From Leptofilum sp041987425 (GTDB lineage: Bacteria > Chloroflexota > Anaerolineae > Promineifilales > Promineifilaceae), in contig JBHIWP010000004.1 of NCBI GenBank assembly GCA_041987425.1, positions 1-64,000 on the forward strand: 64,000 nt of DNA, given 5' to 3'. Below the pieces are notes generated by a model. That model saw nothing but the letters and a program-made list of their open reading frames with translations, did not search any database and was not told the origin of the DNA. The translations under genes were made by a program, and so were the position numbers. Below are positions 51,095-59,776 of the stretch, in pieces; positions within the stretch are counted from its first letter, which is position 1, and each line of letters starts with the position of its first letter.

Positions 51095-52267
51095 ATGAGT
51101 GAGATGAAGCAGAACGGCAAGAAAAAGCGGGTAGTGGTGGCGATGAGTGGCGGGGTGGATAGCTCCGTGGCGGCCGCACTGCTGGTGGAGCAGGGCTACG
51201 ACGTCATCGGCATGATGATGCGCCTGTGGAGCGAACCGGCCAGCGGTGCGTCAGCACCCGCCAACCGCTGCTGCACCCCAGACCAGATGGCCGACGCCCG
51301 GCGCGTGGCGGGCCTGTTGGGCATCCCCTTCTACGTGGTGGACGTGCAGGACCACTTCCGCCAGACGATCGTGCAGTTTTTTATTGACGAGCACGCACAC
51401 GGCCGTACCCCCAACCCCTGCATCGAATGCAACCGCCAAATTCGCTTCACTTATCTGCTGGAGCGGGCGCTGGCGCTGGACGCTGACTACTTAGCGACCG
51501 GCCATTACGCCCAGGTGCGCCACACACCCAACGGTTACCAGCTGCTCAAAGGGCGCGACGAGCATAAAGACCAATCCTACGTGCTGCACGTGCTGGACCA
51601 GGAAAAGTTGGGCCAGGTGCTCTTTCCCATCGGCGGCTACACCAAAAGCGAAGTGCGCCAGCTGGCGCAAAAGTTTGGTCTGCCCGTTGCCAGCAAGAGC
51701 GAAAGCCAGGATTTATGCTTCCTGGGCGACGGTGATTACCGCCGCTTTCTAAACGAATACAGCCAGAAGGCCAGCCAGCCCGGCCCCATCCTCTCCAGCA
51801 GCGGCGAGGAGCTGGGTCAGCACGAAGGGCTGCCTTTTTATACTATCGGTCAGCGCAAGGGGCTGGGCATCTCTGCCAGCGTACCGCTGTTTGTGTTGCG
51901 CAAGGACGTGGCGCGCAACGCCCTTATCGTCGGGCCAAAGTCGGAGCTAGGGCAGCAAACGCTCATCGCTCGCGACGTGAGCTGGCTTAGCGGCCGTCCG
52001 CCGCAGGAGCCTATTGCGGCGCAGATTAAGATTCGTTACAAGGCAAAAGGCATTCAGGGTGAAGTGGTGGATTTGGGAGACGGCCGTTCCCAGGTGACCT
52101 TCCACGAACCCGTCTTTGGCGTCACGGCTGGTCAAGGGGCCATTTTCTATGATGGCGACGTGTGCCTGGGCGGTGGCATTATTGCCGACGGGGTAAATTT
52201 GCTGGCTGATACGACTCCCACCGCCGCCCCAACCCTTCAACTGGCCGACATTCAGGTGCGCCCATGA
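51095..52267 (+). CDS. mnmA: tRNA-specific 2-thiouridylase MnmA
   Basis: 390 aa from ATG 51095; the ATG three codons later is also possible. PP-loop MSGGVDSSVAA, catalytic cysteines in GRTPNPCIECNRQIRF and ESQDLCFLGDGDYRRFL, the GHYAQ motif and the C-terminal beta domain (GLPFYTIGQRKGLG, ILIVGPK-like ALIVGPKSE, IRYK). It thiolates U34 of tRNAs for Lys, Glu and Gln, with sulfur relayed from the desulfurase encoded just upstream. Its stop overlaps the next start (ATGA). Confidence 0.96.
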   Translation: MSEMKQNGKKKRVVVAMSGGVDSSVAAALLVEQGYDVIGMMMRLWSEPASGASAPANRCCTPDQMADARRVAGLLGIPFYVVDVQDHFRQTIVQFFIDEHAHGRTPNPCIECNRQIRFTYLLERALALDADYLATGHYAQVRHTPNGYQLLKGRDEHKDQSYVLHVLDQEKLGQVLFPIGGYTKSEVRQLAQKFGLPVASKSESQDLCFLGDGDYRRFLNEYSQKASQPGPILSSSGEELGQHEGLPFYTIGQRKGLGISASVPLFVLRKDVARNALIVGPKSELGQQTLIARDVSWLSGRPPQEPIAAQIKIRYKAKGIQGEVVDLGDGRSQVTFHEPVFGVTAGQGAIFYDGDVCLGGGIIADGVNLLADTTPTAAPTLQLADIQVRP

Positions 52268-52536
52268 TGACTGCCGCATCTGGTCTGATCCTCGGCTTTT
52301 TGTTGGCGACCGCTTACGGCGCGGGCTTTCACCTGCTGCTGGGCGGCCCGGCACGCCGCATTATCCTTTACCTGGTGGCGGCCTGGATTGGCTTTGCCCT
52401 GGGCCACGTCGTGGGCGATTTGTTGAACCTCAACTGGCTGCGCCTGGGAGCGCTGCAGCTGTTCAGCGCCAGCGTGGGGGCCTGGGTGGCTCTGTTTATC
52501 AGCCGGTGGTTGGCAGGGGATACGGCCGTTACCTGA
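52264..52536 (+). CDS. Small membrane protein coupled to mnmA
   Basis: 90 aa with three hydrophobic segments (GLILGFLLATAYGAGFHLLLGG, IILYLVAAWIGFALGHVVGDLL, LGALQLFSASVGAWVALFISRWL). The ATG overlaps the mnmA stop by 4 nt. The glycine-rich helices recall small integral proteins of unknown role; no family recognised. Confidence 0.7.
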   Translation: MMTAASGLILGFLLATAYGAGFHLLLGGPARRIILYLVAAWIGFALGHVVGDLLNLNWLRLGALQLFSASVGAWVALFISRWLAGDTAVT

Positions 52537-52553
52537 TTAGATATCCCTCCCCT

Positions 52554-52582
52554 TTGAAGCCGCCGTGCTTTAATGCTATACT
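52554..52582 (+). promoter_or_regulatory. Sigma-70 promoter upstream of the 52620 gene
   Basis: TTGAAG (52554-52559), 17-bp spacer, TATACT (52577-52582), about 38 bp before the start codon of the 156-aa membrane protein. Confidence 0.75.
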
Positions 52583-52619
52583 TGCCCTACATTTTCCAAC
52601 AGAAATTTGAAACAGGAGC

Positions 52620-53090
52620 ATGACATCCGCCTTGGATAGCCCGACGTATACACCCGCCCCCGGCCCTGCGCCGGAACAGAAGAAGCTGATCGCTGTCAAA
52701 CCAGTTTATATTGCCCTCGCCGTGATTTTGGCGCTGGTGCTGTTGATTGGTTCCGTTTGGGGCATCATCTGGCTGGCCAGCAACCAGGCTGCAACCATCG
52801 AAGCCGTACGCGATGTGCTGCTGATTGCCCTGGCCCTTGAGTCTTGTCTCTTTGGCATCGTCTTGCTCTTTATGCTGCTAATGATTATTCGTCTGGTGAA
52901 CATGTTGGAATTTGAGATAAAACCCATTTTAGAGAAAACTAACGAAACCGTTGGGACCATTCGCGGAACCACCACCTTTGTCAGCAGAAACGTCGTCCGG
53001 CCCGTCACTGAAGCCAGAGTACATGCAGCGGGCCTACGGCAAGCCATCAAATCCTTGTTTGGCAATCCGCGCAATAACTTACCTCGGTAG
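52620..53090 (+). CDS. Two-helix membrane protein of unknown function
   Basis: 156 aa. A Pro-rich cytosolic head precedes two hydrophobic helices (YIALAVILALVLLIGSVWGIIWLAS and LESCLFGIVLLFMLLMIIRLVNML), then a polar tail with the repeated TxxTxxTxxFxSxNVVRPV pattern typical of DUF948-like proteins. It is followed after 9 nt by a YtxH protein, and the pair likely forms one transcript. An AGGAG precedes the ATG. Confidence 0.7.
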   Translation: MTSALDSPTYTPAPGPAPEQKKLIAVKPVYIALAVILALVLLIGSVWGIIWLASNQAATIEAVRDVLLIALALESCLFGIVLLFMLLMIIRLVNMLEFEIKPILEKTNETVGTIRGTTTFVSRNVVRPVTEARVHAAGLRQAIKSLFGNPRNNLPR

Positions 53091-53099
53091 GAGAGAAAA

Positions 53100-53474
53100 A
53101 TGAGCGATAATTCAAATGATCTTGGTGCATTCTTAGCAGGATTTGTCATTGGCGGGCTTGTTGGGGCCGCCACGGCCATTATTTTAACGCCCCAGTCGGG
53201 TGAAGAAACCCGCTCCTTTATAGCCAACAAGAGCAACGAACTGATGCAATCTGGGGGAGCCAGAGTACAGCAGGTTCGTGAATCGGCCGAAGCTTATGGT
53301 CAGGAATACCTGGATAAGGCTGGCTCTACGTTTAGCCACACCCGCCAGCAGATGAAAGATGTAGGCGGGCGCGTGCAGGAACAGGCAAGAATTGTGCTGG
53401 ACAAAGGAAAAGAACAGGCTTCTCAGCTAAGCTCACGGAACAACAATGACGATCCCAATGGGCTTAGCGCGTAA
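53100..53474 (+). CDS. YtxH domain-containing protein
   Basis: 124 aa. The N-terminal YtxH motif is clear (FLAGFVIGGLVGAATAIILTPQSGEETRSFI), a glycine-rich membrane helix followed by a long amphipathic helix. The remainder is polar and helical (Gln/Glu/Lys-rich) with a disordered end. Members are small general-stress or envelope-associated proteins of unclear function. GGAG lies about 7 nt before the ATG. Confidence 0.88.
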   Translation: MSDNSNDLGAFLAGFVIGGLVGAATAIILTPQSGEETRSFIANKSNELMQSGGARVQQVRESAEAYGQEYLDKAGSTFSHTRQQMKDVGGRVQEQARIVLDKGKEQASQLSSRNNNDDPNGLSA

Positions 53475-53532
53475 ACGGCCGTTTCCAACACCCTGTTGCC
53501 GACAAACAGCCAACCTTATCCCTTAACAATTT

Positions 53533-53561
53533 TTGAACAACTGAGTCTGTAACCGTATAAC
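53533..53561 (+). promoter_or_regulatory. Sigma-70 promoter of rel
   Basis: TTGAAC (53533-53538), 17-bp spacer, TATAAC (53556-53561). The predicted transcript has a leader of about 80 nt before the rel ATG at 53649. Confidence 0.75.
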
Positions 53562-53606
53562 TTTTGGCTGCGGCAGCTTGTTATTGCTCCGCTAGCCATT
53601 TGCAGA

Positions 53607-53635
53607 CAGGCGTCTCCTGGTGGAGTCGCCTTTTT
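53607..53635 (+). terminator. Intrinsic terminator within the rel leader
   Basis: Stem AGGCG-T-CTCC / GGAG-T-CGCCT with loop TGGT is followed by five T, ending 14 nt before the rel start. Because a good promoter lies upstream of it (53533-53561), it is either an attenuator for rel or the terminator of the YtxH unit overlapped by the rel promoter. Confidence 0.7.
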
Positions 53636-53648
53636 GCATGTAGCCACC

Positions 53649-55874
53649 ATGACCCAACTATCTCTCATCTCCATTACTGAACTGTTAGAAAATCTGGCCA
53701 ACGGCCAAACAGCCCAACAGGTACAAAAAGCATACGAATTTGCCAGCCGCATCCACGACGGCCGTAAGCGTGAATCTGGTGAACTTTACATTGAGCACGA
53801 TCTGGCCGTAACCCAAACCATGAGCCAGCTTGGGGTAGATACCCCCACGCTTATTGCCAGCATGCTGCACGACAGCTTGCTGCCCCACACCGGACAAACG
53901 GTCGAAACCATTCGCTACCACTTTGGCGCAGAACCGGCAGCGCTGATCGAAGGACTGGAGCACCTTTACGCCTATGCCAGCGAGGCCCAATACCAAAAGC
54001 TGCGCGATCCTGTAGCTGATCGCAAAACGCTAGAAGGCGTACGCCGCGCCGTGCTGGCCATCATCGAAGGCGACATTCGCGTCATTCTCATCCGTATGGC
54101 CGACTGCCTGCAAGATTTGCGCAAAGCCAGCAACCTGCCGCCAGAGCAGCGATACATTATTGCCAATGAAGCCATGAGCGTATATGCACCCCTGGCAAAT
54201 CGGTTGGGCATCTGGCAGCTTAAATGGGAGCTTGAAGATCTGGCTTTTCGCTATCTGGAGCCAGAAAAATACAAAGAAATTGCCAGCCAGCTGGCGGCCC
54301 GTCGCGCGGAACGCATGGAAAATATTGAAGGCGCGGTGCAAAAGTTACAGCGCGTCATTCGGGAAAATGGCTTGCAGGGCAGCGTAACCGGCCGTTCAAA
54401 ACATATCTACTCCATTTATCGCAAAATGGTGCGCAAGCGACTGGACTTTGACCACATTTACGATATTCAGGCGCTGCGGGTGATATTGGAACCAAAGGAT
54501 AAAGCCAGCTACGAGAAAAAAAACCTGAAAGAAAAAGAAGAGGAAGATCGGTATCTGTGCTACCAAGCGCTGGGGCTGGTACACAGCCTGTGGCAGCCCA
54601 TTCCTCGCGAATTTGACGACTATATTGCCGCGCCCAAGGCCAACGGATATCAATCGCTGCACACGGCCGTTATCGACACGAAAACTGGCGAAAATCTAGA
54701 GGTACAGATTCGCACCCGGCGCATGCACGATGAGGCCGAAAAAGGCGTTGCTGCCCATTGGGCCTACAAAGAGGACGGGGGCAAGGTTGCCAGCTCCGTG
54801 AAAAAGCGCATTGATGGCCTGCGCGAGCTGTTGGCAACGCTGCAAGATGATGAGCGAGAGGACGATGACGCCCTGCTGGAACATGAAATTTTAGCAGAAC
54901 GCATTTACGTCTTTACCCCCAAAGGCGACGTCATTGACCTGCCCGTTGGCTCCACGCCCATCGATTTTGCTTATGCCATTCACACAGAAGTGGGCCATCG
55001 CTGCCGGGGGGCGCGCGTAAACGGCAAGATGGTTAGCCTGGATTACGTGCTGAAGTCCGGCGAGCGGGTGGACATCTTAACCACCAATCGGGGCGGCCCA
55101 AGCCGAGACTGGATGAATGCCACCCTGGGCTATACGGGCAGCACCCGCACCCGCAGCAAGATTCGGCAATGGTTCCGCAACCAAGAGCGCGAGCAGAACA
55201 TCTTGCAGGGGCGCGAAGTGGTGGAGCGGGAGCTGCGCCGCCTGGGCCTTGCAGAGGCGTATACCGTTTCTGATATTGCCAGCGCCCTAAAGTTTGACGA
55301 TGAAGAACAATTTTTAGCCAAAGTAGGCTTTGGCGACATTCAGAGCAGGCAGATTAGCGGGGCCATTGCCCTGATGGAAAAGAACCTGCACCCGGACGAT
55401 GAGCTACGGCCGTTGCTGCTACAAACGCCCCAAAAACCGAAAGGGCTTACCATTTCCGGCATTGGCGGCCTCTATACACGCATGGCTAAGTGCTGCCAGC
55501 CCATTCCCCCCGAGCCAATTACGGGCTTCATTACTCGGGGTCAGGGGGTCACTATTCATCGTGCGGACTGCACGCAAGTGCTGAACATTTCGGAACCAGA
55601 ACGGCTGATCAAAGTAGAATGGGGCGAGGATTCGGCCGTTTATCCCATTCCTATTGTGCTGAAAGCCTACCGCCGCCCCAACATCATCGAAGAGATCGTC
55701 GCTATTCTACGCGGCCAGAAAATCAACGCGCCCAAGACCAAAACAACGTCCGTAGGCAATGTCATGACCATTTCGCTGGTAGTGGAAGTGAAAAGCCTGG
55801 AGCAGCTCAACTGGCTTCTGCAAAAGCTAGAATCGCTGCCCAACGTCATTGAGGCCTATCGCCAGCGCTGGTAA
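53649..55874 (+). CDS. rel: RelA/SpoT-type (p)ppGpp synthetase with altered hydrolase site
   Basis: 741 aa from ATG 53649. The HD hydrolase domain keeps the metal ligands (YIEH at 50, LHD at 74-75, MAD at 152), but the catalytic Glu-Asp pair of the HDxxEDT motif is replaced (HDSLLPHT). The synthetase domain is intact-looking (GRSKHIYSIYRKM, DIQALRVI, DDYIAAPKANGYQSLHTAV, EVQIRTRRMHDEAEKGVAAHWAYK), followed by TGS (YVFTPKGDVIDLPVGSTPIDFAYAIHTEVGHRC), the regulatory region with AKCCQPIPPEPI, and a C-terminal ACT domain. It makes the stringent-response alarmone; hydrolysis may be weak or absent. Confidence 0.95.
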   Translation: MTQLSLISITELLENLANGQTAQQVQKAYEFASRIHDGRKRESGELYIEHDLAVTQTMSQLGVDTPTLIASMLHDSLLPHTGQTVETIRYHFGAEPAALIEGLEHLYAYASEAQYQKLRDPVADRKTLEGVRRAVLAIIEGDIRVILIRMADCLQDLRKASNLPPEQRYIIANEAMSVYAPLANRLGIWQLKWELEDLAFRYLEPEKYKEIASQLAARRAERMENIEGAVQKLQRVIRENGLQGSVTGRSKHIYSIYRKMVRKRLDFDHIYDIQALRVILEPKDKASYEKKNLKEKEEEDRYLCYQALGLVHSLWQPIPREFDDYIAAPKANGYQSLHTAVIDTKTGENLEVQIRTRRMHDEAEKGVAAHWAYKEDGGKVASSVKKRIDGLRELLATLQDDEREDDDALLEHEILAERIYVFTPKGDVIDLPVGSTPIDFAYAIHTEVGHRCRGARVNGKMVSLDYVLKSGERVDILTTNRGGPSRDWMNATLGYTGSTRTRSKIRQWFRNQEREQNILQGREVVERELRRLGLAEAYTVSDIASALKFDDEEQFLAKVGFGDIQSRQISGAIALMEKNLHPDDELRPLLLQTPQKPKGLTISGIGGLYTRMAKCCQPIPPEPITGFITRGQGVTIHRADCTQVLNISEPERLIKVEWGEDSAVYPIPIVLKAYRRPNIIEEIVAILRGQKINAPKTKTTSVGNVMTISLVVEVKSLEQLNWLLQKLESLPNVIEAYRQRW

Positions 55875-55876
55875 AG

Positions 55877-55916
55877 GCAGCGGTAATCGGTGAGCAGTAA
55901 ACAGTAATCAGTGGCC
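55877..55916. repeat. 'cagtaatcag' spacer repeat
   Basis: GGTAATCGGTGAGCAGTAAACAGTAATCAGTG-like words fill the gap after rel. A related spacer with the same AGTAATCAG words and a perfect CAGTATTCAG/CTGAATACTG hairpin lies at 63297-63366. Confidence 0.6.
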
Positions 55917-55944
55917 TTGCTTGACGAATAAGGGCGCTCGAAAT

Positions 55945-56481
55945 ATGGAACGCATTGTTGTGGTGGGCACAAGTGGATCGGGGAAGACGACTCTGGCGCA
56001 GCAGCTGTCGTCCTGCCTGAATTATCCTCACATCGAGCTGGACAGCCTGCATTGGGGCCCCAACTGGACAGAAGCGCCTGATTTTGCCCAGAAAGTGGCG
56101 CAGATGGTGGAACGGCCGTATTGGGTGCTCGACGGTAATTACAGCCGCGTACGGCAAATCATTTGGCCGCAGGCAGATACCATCGTCTGGCTGGATTATT
56201 CCATTTGGGTATGCTATTGGCGCATGGCGCGGCGGGTGTTTAGGCGCGTCTTTTTGCGCCAGAAGTTGTGGAATAACAATCGAGAAACATTTCGCGGACA
56301 ATTTTTGTCCAGGGATTCATTGTTTGTCTGGATCCACCAAACGCACGGCCGTCGGCGAGAAAAGTACGCCACCCTGATGCAGGAAAATCTTTATCCGCAT
56401 CTTACCTGGATTCGCCATCCCACGCCCCAAAAAGCAAAGCAGGGGTTAAAGGAAATTTGCAGCCCTAAGTTACTGGCGTAA
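55945..56481 (+). CDS. P-loop nucleoside-kinase-like protein (FlaR/topology-modulation type), copy 1
   Basis: 178 aa from ATG 55945. Walker A GTSGSGKTTLAQQL, then the family pattern IELDSLHWGPNW, WVLDGNYS, TIVWLDY and WRMARRVFRR. This is the adenylate-kinase-like family sometimes named FlaR or 'topology modulation protein'; its true substrate is unknown. A second member lies at 59777-60370 with the same motif order. It overlaps the convergent APH-like gene by 12 nt. Confidence 0.82.
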   Translation: MERIVVVGTSGSGKTTLAQQLSSCLNYPHIELDSLHWGPNWTEAPDFAQKVAQMVERPYWVLDGNYSRVRQIIWPQADTIVWLDYSIWVCYWRMARRVFRRVFLRQKLWNNNRETFRGQFLSRDSLFVWIHQTHGRRREKYATLMQENLYPHLTWIRHPTPQKAKQGLKEICSPKLLA

Positions 56482-57387
56482 CAACTTCTGGATGCGTTTG
56501 TAGCACCAGCCGCGCCAGTCATATTCGCTTTTGCTGTAGGCAACGGTCGTTAACGTCTTGATCATCTCAAACAACTTTCGTCGCTGAGTATCGATCGTTG
56601 TGCCATACCCCTCACAAAAAGCGTCCCACCCCCCAGGCAGCACGCGCAAATACCAGGAAATCAGCGCCAGATCAACTTCGGGCAGCCAGCCGCGCGCCAG
56701 TTCAAAATCGAAGATTGCCCGGAAATGAATACGGCCGTCTCGCACACAAAAACGCATATTTCCCCCATGCAAATCAAAATGCGTGAACCTGGCTGGCTCC
56801 CTCTCATCAAGTAGCGGCAGACGCGCCTGCAACCAGTCTGTAATCGGCTTTTCTTCTCGTTTGGCCAGGAAACCAAGCTCAATAGCGCGGCCCAACATAT
56901 GCTGTGCTTCCTGTTGGGTAAACAGGCGTGCATTGTGCAGATGCGGATTCGGGCGTGGTCCCGCCAATAAACTGAACTGCGGCAGCTCAATTTCATGCAG
57001 GCGTCGGACGGCCTTACCGGCATCTATCAGTGCTTCCAGCAGACCGGATTCAGTGTCCGGTTGGCTCCGCCTGTAGGCAGGTGGTAGCGCGGGAATATCA
57101 GCTGCCGCTGGAATGAAGTCGGCCAGATTAATACCCGGCAAATAATCGACAATGAGCAACCCTTCCCCCATCTCCGGCAGCGCCAGCAACAACCGGGGAG
57201 CTGGTGCTGCTTCCAGTTTTTGATGAATCATACGCAGGGCAGCTTCTTCATTGGCAAAACGAGACGCTTTACGAGCAAATCGCAAATAGGCTTGCCGTGG
57301 CTCACCAGCCTGGGGAATTAGGGTCACAAGATGGGGGTTTGTGGGGTCGTGCAGCAGGTCATGATAACCGTGGGCACGAACAGCCAT
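56470..57387 (-). CDS. Aminoglycoside phosphotransferase (APH)-like kinase
   Basis: About 305 aa from ATG 57387; TTG 57411 or GTG 57399 are alternatives. The kinase fold is shown by the Brenner-type loop FTHFDLHGGNMRF (catalytic Asp and Asn) and the metal-binding IFDFELARG; the hinge region is LLIVDYLPGINLADFIP. Substrates in this superfamily range from antibiotics to choline and homoserine, so resistance should not be assumed. It is followed upstream by a small hypothetical gene on the same strand. Confidence 0.82.
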   Translation of the reverse strand: MAVRAHGYHDLLHDPTNPHLVTLIPQAGEPRQAYLRFARKASRFANEEAALRMIHQKLEAAPAPRLLLALPEMGEGLLIVDYLPGINLADFIPAAADIPALPPAYRRSQPDTESGLLEALIDAGKAVRRLHEIELPQFSLLAGPRPNPHLHNARLFTQQEAQHMLGRAIELGFLAKREEKPITDWLQARLPLLDEREPARFTHFDLHGGNMRFCVRDGRIHFRAIFDFELARGWLPEVDLALISWYLRVLPGGWDAFCEGYGTTIDTQRRKLFEMIKTLTTVAYSKSEYDWRGWCYKRIQKLLRQ

Positions 57388-57455
57388 CCTTAGGTCCACT
57401 TCACCACCCAAAACATAATTCTCTATGCTTCATCGATACAGGTAATATCACTTAA

Positions 57456-57674
57456 TTATTGCACCGTGCCCATTTCATCTAGCTGAACGGTCTCTTTGCC
57501 TTCGGGTGTGTGCAGCGTAAGACGCCACGTTTTAAGCTCGTAGCGGAATTCCTGCATCCACTCTTGCGGCGTGTCGGCATTGTAGACGAGGTGGCCCCAC
57601 ACGGCCGTTTCATCTCGCCCCCTCAAACGCAAGCTGGCCTCTTGCCAGCGACAATAATAAACAAGTGGTTTCAC
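57456..57674 (-). CDS. Small hypothetical protein
   Basis: 72 aa from GTG 57674, which has GAGGAAG about 5 nt upstream. The sequence alternates strands and turns (LVYYCRWQEASLRLRGRDE, WGHLVYNADTPQEWMQEFRYEL, TWRLTLHTPEGKETVQLDE). No family recognised. A longer frame to 57719 has no ribosome site and enters a spacer repeat. Confidence 0.5.
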   Translation of the reverse strand: MKPLVYYCRWQEASLRLRGRDETAVWGHLVYNADTPQEWMQEFRYELKTWRLTLHTPEGKETVQLDEMGTVQ

Positions 57675-57714
57675 GTATCTTCCTCTAAAAATCGCGGTGC
57701 AGAGCCGCACAGAG

Positions 57715-57750
57715 AGCACAAAAATCTGCGCTAATCTGCGGATTTTTATC
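57715..57750. repeat. 'aaatctgcgctaatctgcgga' family spacer repeat
   Basis: ACAAAAATCTGCG and CTAATCTGCGGATTTT form a direct repeat of (A)ATCTGCG, related to the spacers at 33008, 39358 and 44049. Confidence 0.6.
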
Positions 57751-59509
57751 CCTCGATCGCTTCATATTGCTCAAAAATGCGTCGGTAGGCCACGGAGCTA
57801 AGCATGAGTTCCTCATGCGTGCCCACCGCCTCCATGCGCCCTTTGCGCATCACCACCACCTTGTCTGCCCAGCGAATCTGGGACAGGCGATGCGTGATCA
57901 GAATCGTCGTCTGGTTGGCCGCAGCACGCACAATTGCCTGCTGAATCTGGTCTTCCGTAGCGCTGTCCACGGCGCTGGTGGAATCGTCCAAAATGAGGAT
58001 GCGCGGCTGCGTGAGGAAGGCGCGCGCCAGCGCCAGACGCTGCCGCTGCCCGCCAGAAAGCGTAACGCCGCGCTCACCAATGACCGTTTCATAACCGTCC
58101 TTAAAGTGCAAAATAAAGTCGTGGGCCTGGGCCGCCTTGGCCGCCTCTTCGATCATCTGCTGCGTAGCGCCCGGGCAGCCAAAGGCAATGTTCTCGCCCA
58201 CCGTGCGCGAAAATAGGAAAATGTCTTGCTCGATGATGGAAATTTGCCGCCGCAGCGCCGCCAGATTCCAGTCACGCACGTCAACGCCGTCAATGAGGAG
58301 ACGGCCGTTTGTCACGTCATATGTCCGGTTAATAAGCTTGGCCAGCGTGCTTTTGCCTGAACCAGTCTGGCCCACAATTGCGACCGTCTGCCCCGGCTCA
58401 ATAGCAAAATCAATGTCTTGCAGCACTGGCGATCCACTTACGTAGCCAAACGTCACCTCTTCAAACCGCACGGATCCTTGAATTTCGGCCTGATGTCCTG
58501 CTGCATTTTCATCCAGCACCGTCTCCGTGTTCATCAGTTCCAAGATACGGCGCGCGCCAGCCAGCCCCAATGAAACTCGTGAATAAGCCAGCAGCGAAAT
58601 AAAAGTTGGAAAACCAAACAAAGCCAGCAGCCCCATGTAGGCAATCACGTCACCGACGGCTATCTGCCCAATCTGAAAGAGATAAAGCGCGTGCAAAAAG
58701 CCAAGCCCCTGTGTAATGCCCAGCAGCAGCAGCGGCAGAAAGCGGGCCTCAATTTTGCCTTGCTCAACGGCCGCATCCCGGTACTCCGTTGCGTTTTCGT
58801 TGAACAGACCAATTTCCTGCGCCTCTTGCGCCGTGCTTTTCACCAGCTCAATGCCATCAATGGCTTCAGCCAGCCGACTGTTCATGCTGCCAAATGCTCG
58901 CCGTACGTGATCGGCAATCCCTTGCAGCACGTTCAGATACCGCATCACCGCCAGAACATAAGTGATGATGAAAAATAAAGGTGCCGCCGCCAGCTGTGGG
59001 TGATAGCCTGGCGCCACCAGCAGCGGCATAATCATAAAGTTCGCCGATCCAGCTACCAGATTCACTCCGGGATTCATCAACAAATTTACTTCATGCACGT
59101 CATTTGTGGCTCGCGCCATCGTGTCGCCCACGGGCTGCGAATCATGAAAAGCGGTGCTTTTGCCCAGCAAGCTAACGTACAGCTCTTCGCGCATGTCTCG
59201 CTCAAGCCGTTCACCCAGCACGGCGCTGGAAAAATTCCGACCCAATTGCAGCACCGCTCGCACGGACTGGCTGATCACGACCCCCAGGGCCATCCAGCCA
59301 ATGGTGCGCAGATCCGGCGGTGTTGCCAGGGCCGCATCGAACGCAATGCCAATGAACACCGGCACAACGGCCGCTAAAGCCGCGTTGCCAAATGCGCCAA
59401 CCAACATGCCTGCAATTAACAATTTATGCTGAGAAAGGTGGGATAAAACCCAACGACTGGTGGTACTTTGGTCAGTCTGGTGTGATCTATTAACGTCAAA
59501 TTCACTCAA
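57746..59509 (-). CDS. ABC exporter, fused membrane and ATP-binding domains
   Basis: 587 aa, a half-transporter of the MsbA/multidrug type. Six membrane helices occupy residues 25-300; the ATP-binding domain has Walker A GQTGSGKST, Q-loop ISIIEQDIFLF, signature LSGGQRQRLALARA, Walker B ILILDDSTSAVD (Asp-Ser rather than Glu-Pro after DD) and the switch LITHRLSQI. The usual catalytic glutamate after Walker B appears as aspartate, as in some heterodimeric or regulated exporters. No partner half is adjacent. Substrate unknown. Confidence 0.92.
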   Translation of the reverse strand: MSEFDVNRSHQTDQSTTSRWVLSHLSQHKLLIAGMLVGAFGNAALAAVVPVFIGIAFDAALATPPDLRTIGWMALGVVISQSVRAVLQLGRNFSSAVLGERLERDMREELYVSLLGKSTAFHDSQPVGDTMARATNDVHEVNLLMNPGVNLVAGSANFMIMPLLVAPGYHPQLAAAPLFFIITYVLAVMRYLNVLQGIADHVRRAFGSMNSRLAEAIDGIELVKSTAQEAQEIGLFNENATEYRDAAVEQGKIEARFLPLLLLGITQGLGFLHALYLFQIGQIAVGDVIAYMGLLALFGFPTFISLLAYSRVSLGLAGARRILELMNTETVLDENAAGHQAEIQGSVRFEEVTFGYVSGSPVLQDIDFAIEPGQTVAIVGQTGSGKSTLAKLINRTYDVTNGRLLIDGVDVRDWNLAALRRQISIIEQDIFLFSRTVGENIAFGCPGATQQMIEEAAKAAQAHDFILHFKDGYETVIGERGVTLSGGQRQRLALARAFLTQPRILILDDSTSAVDSATEDQIQQAIVRAAANQTTILITHRLSQIRWADKVVVMRKGRMEAVGTHEELMLSSVAYRRIFEQYEAIEG

Positions 59510-59776
59510 ATTTCTATCTCTTTGCTTTAGGATGACACCACTTGGTCTTAATAATTTTCATCAATCTTCTATCGTAACCGTTCGTAACCATTTTGTCCGG
59601 TTTCCGATAACCATGAATCTGTTCATTACTGGTAGTCCATGAACATCCAAAACTCTTTACTAAAAGAAAGCTGGCCACCATCTCTGATCACCACCGCTAT
59701 GGAGATCGATTATCGCACACAGCAATCTTTTAAGCATCTGGATAAATTGATGCGCCCTTGGGAGGGGCCTGTTAGG
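59510..59776. other. Divergent spacer before the second FlaR-like kinase
   Basis: About 265 bp. It has a direct repeat CGTAACCGTTCGTAACC near 59570-59590. An in-frame extension from 59639 would add 46 residues to the next gene; they look non-conserved, and I favour the start at 59777. Confidence 0.4.

Noticed and set aside
53533..53648. ykkC/ppGpp riboswitch or T-box in the rel leader
   Set aside because: The leader is too short and lacks the conserved ykkC and T-box sequence motifs.
56470..57387. Aminoglycoside resistance gene
   Set aside because: Only the general APH kinase fold is visible; no feature ties it to antibiotics and the context is metabolic.
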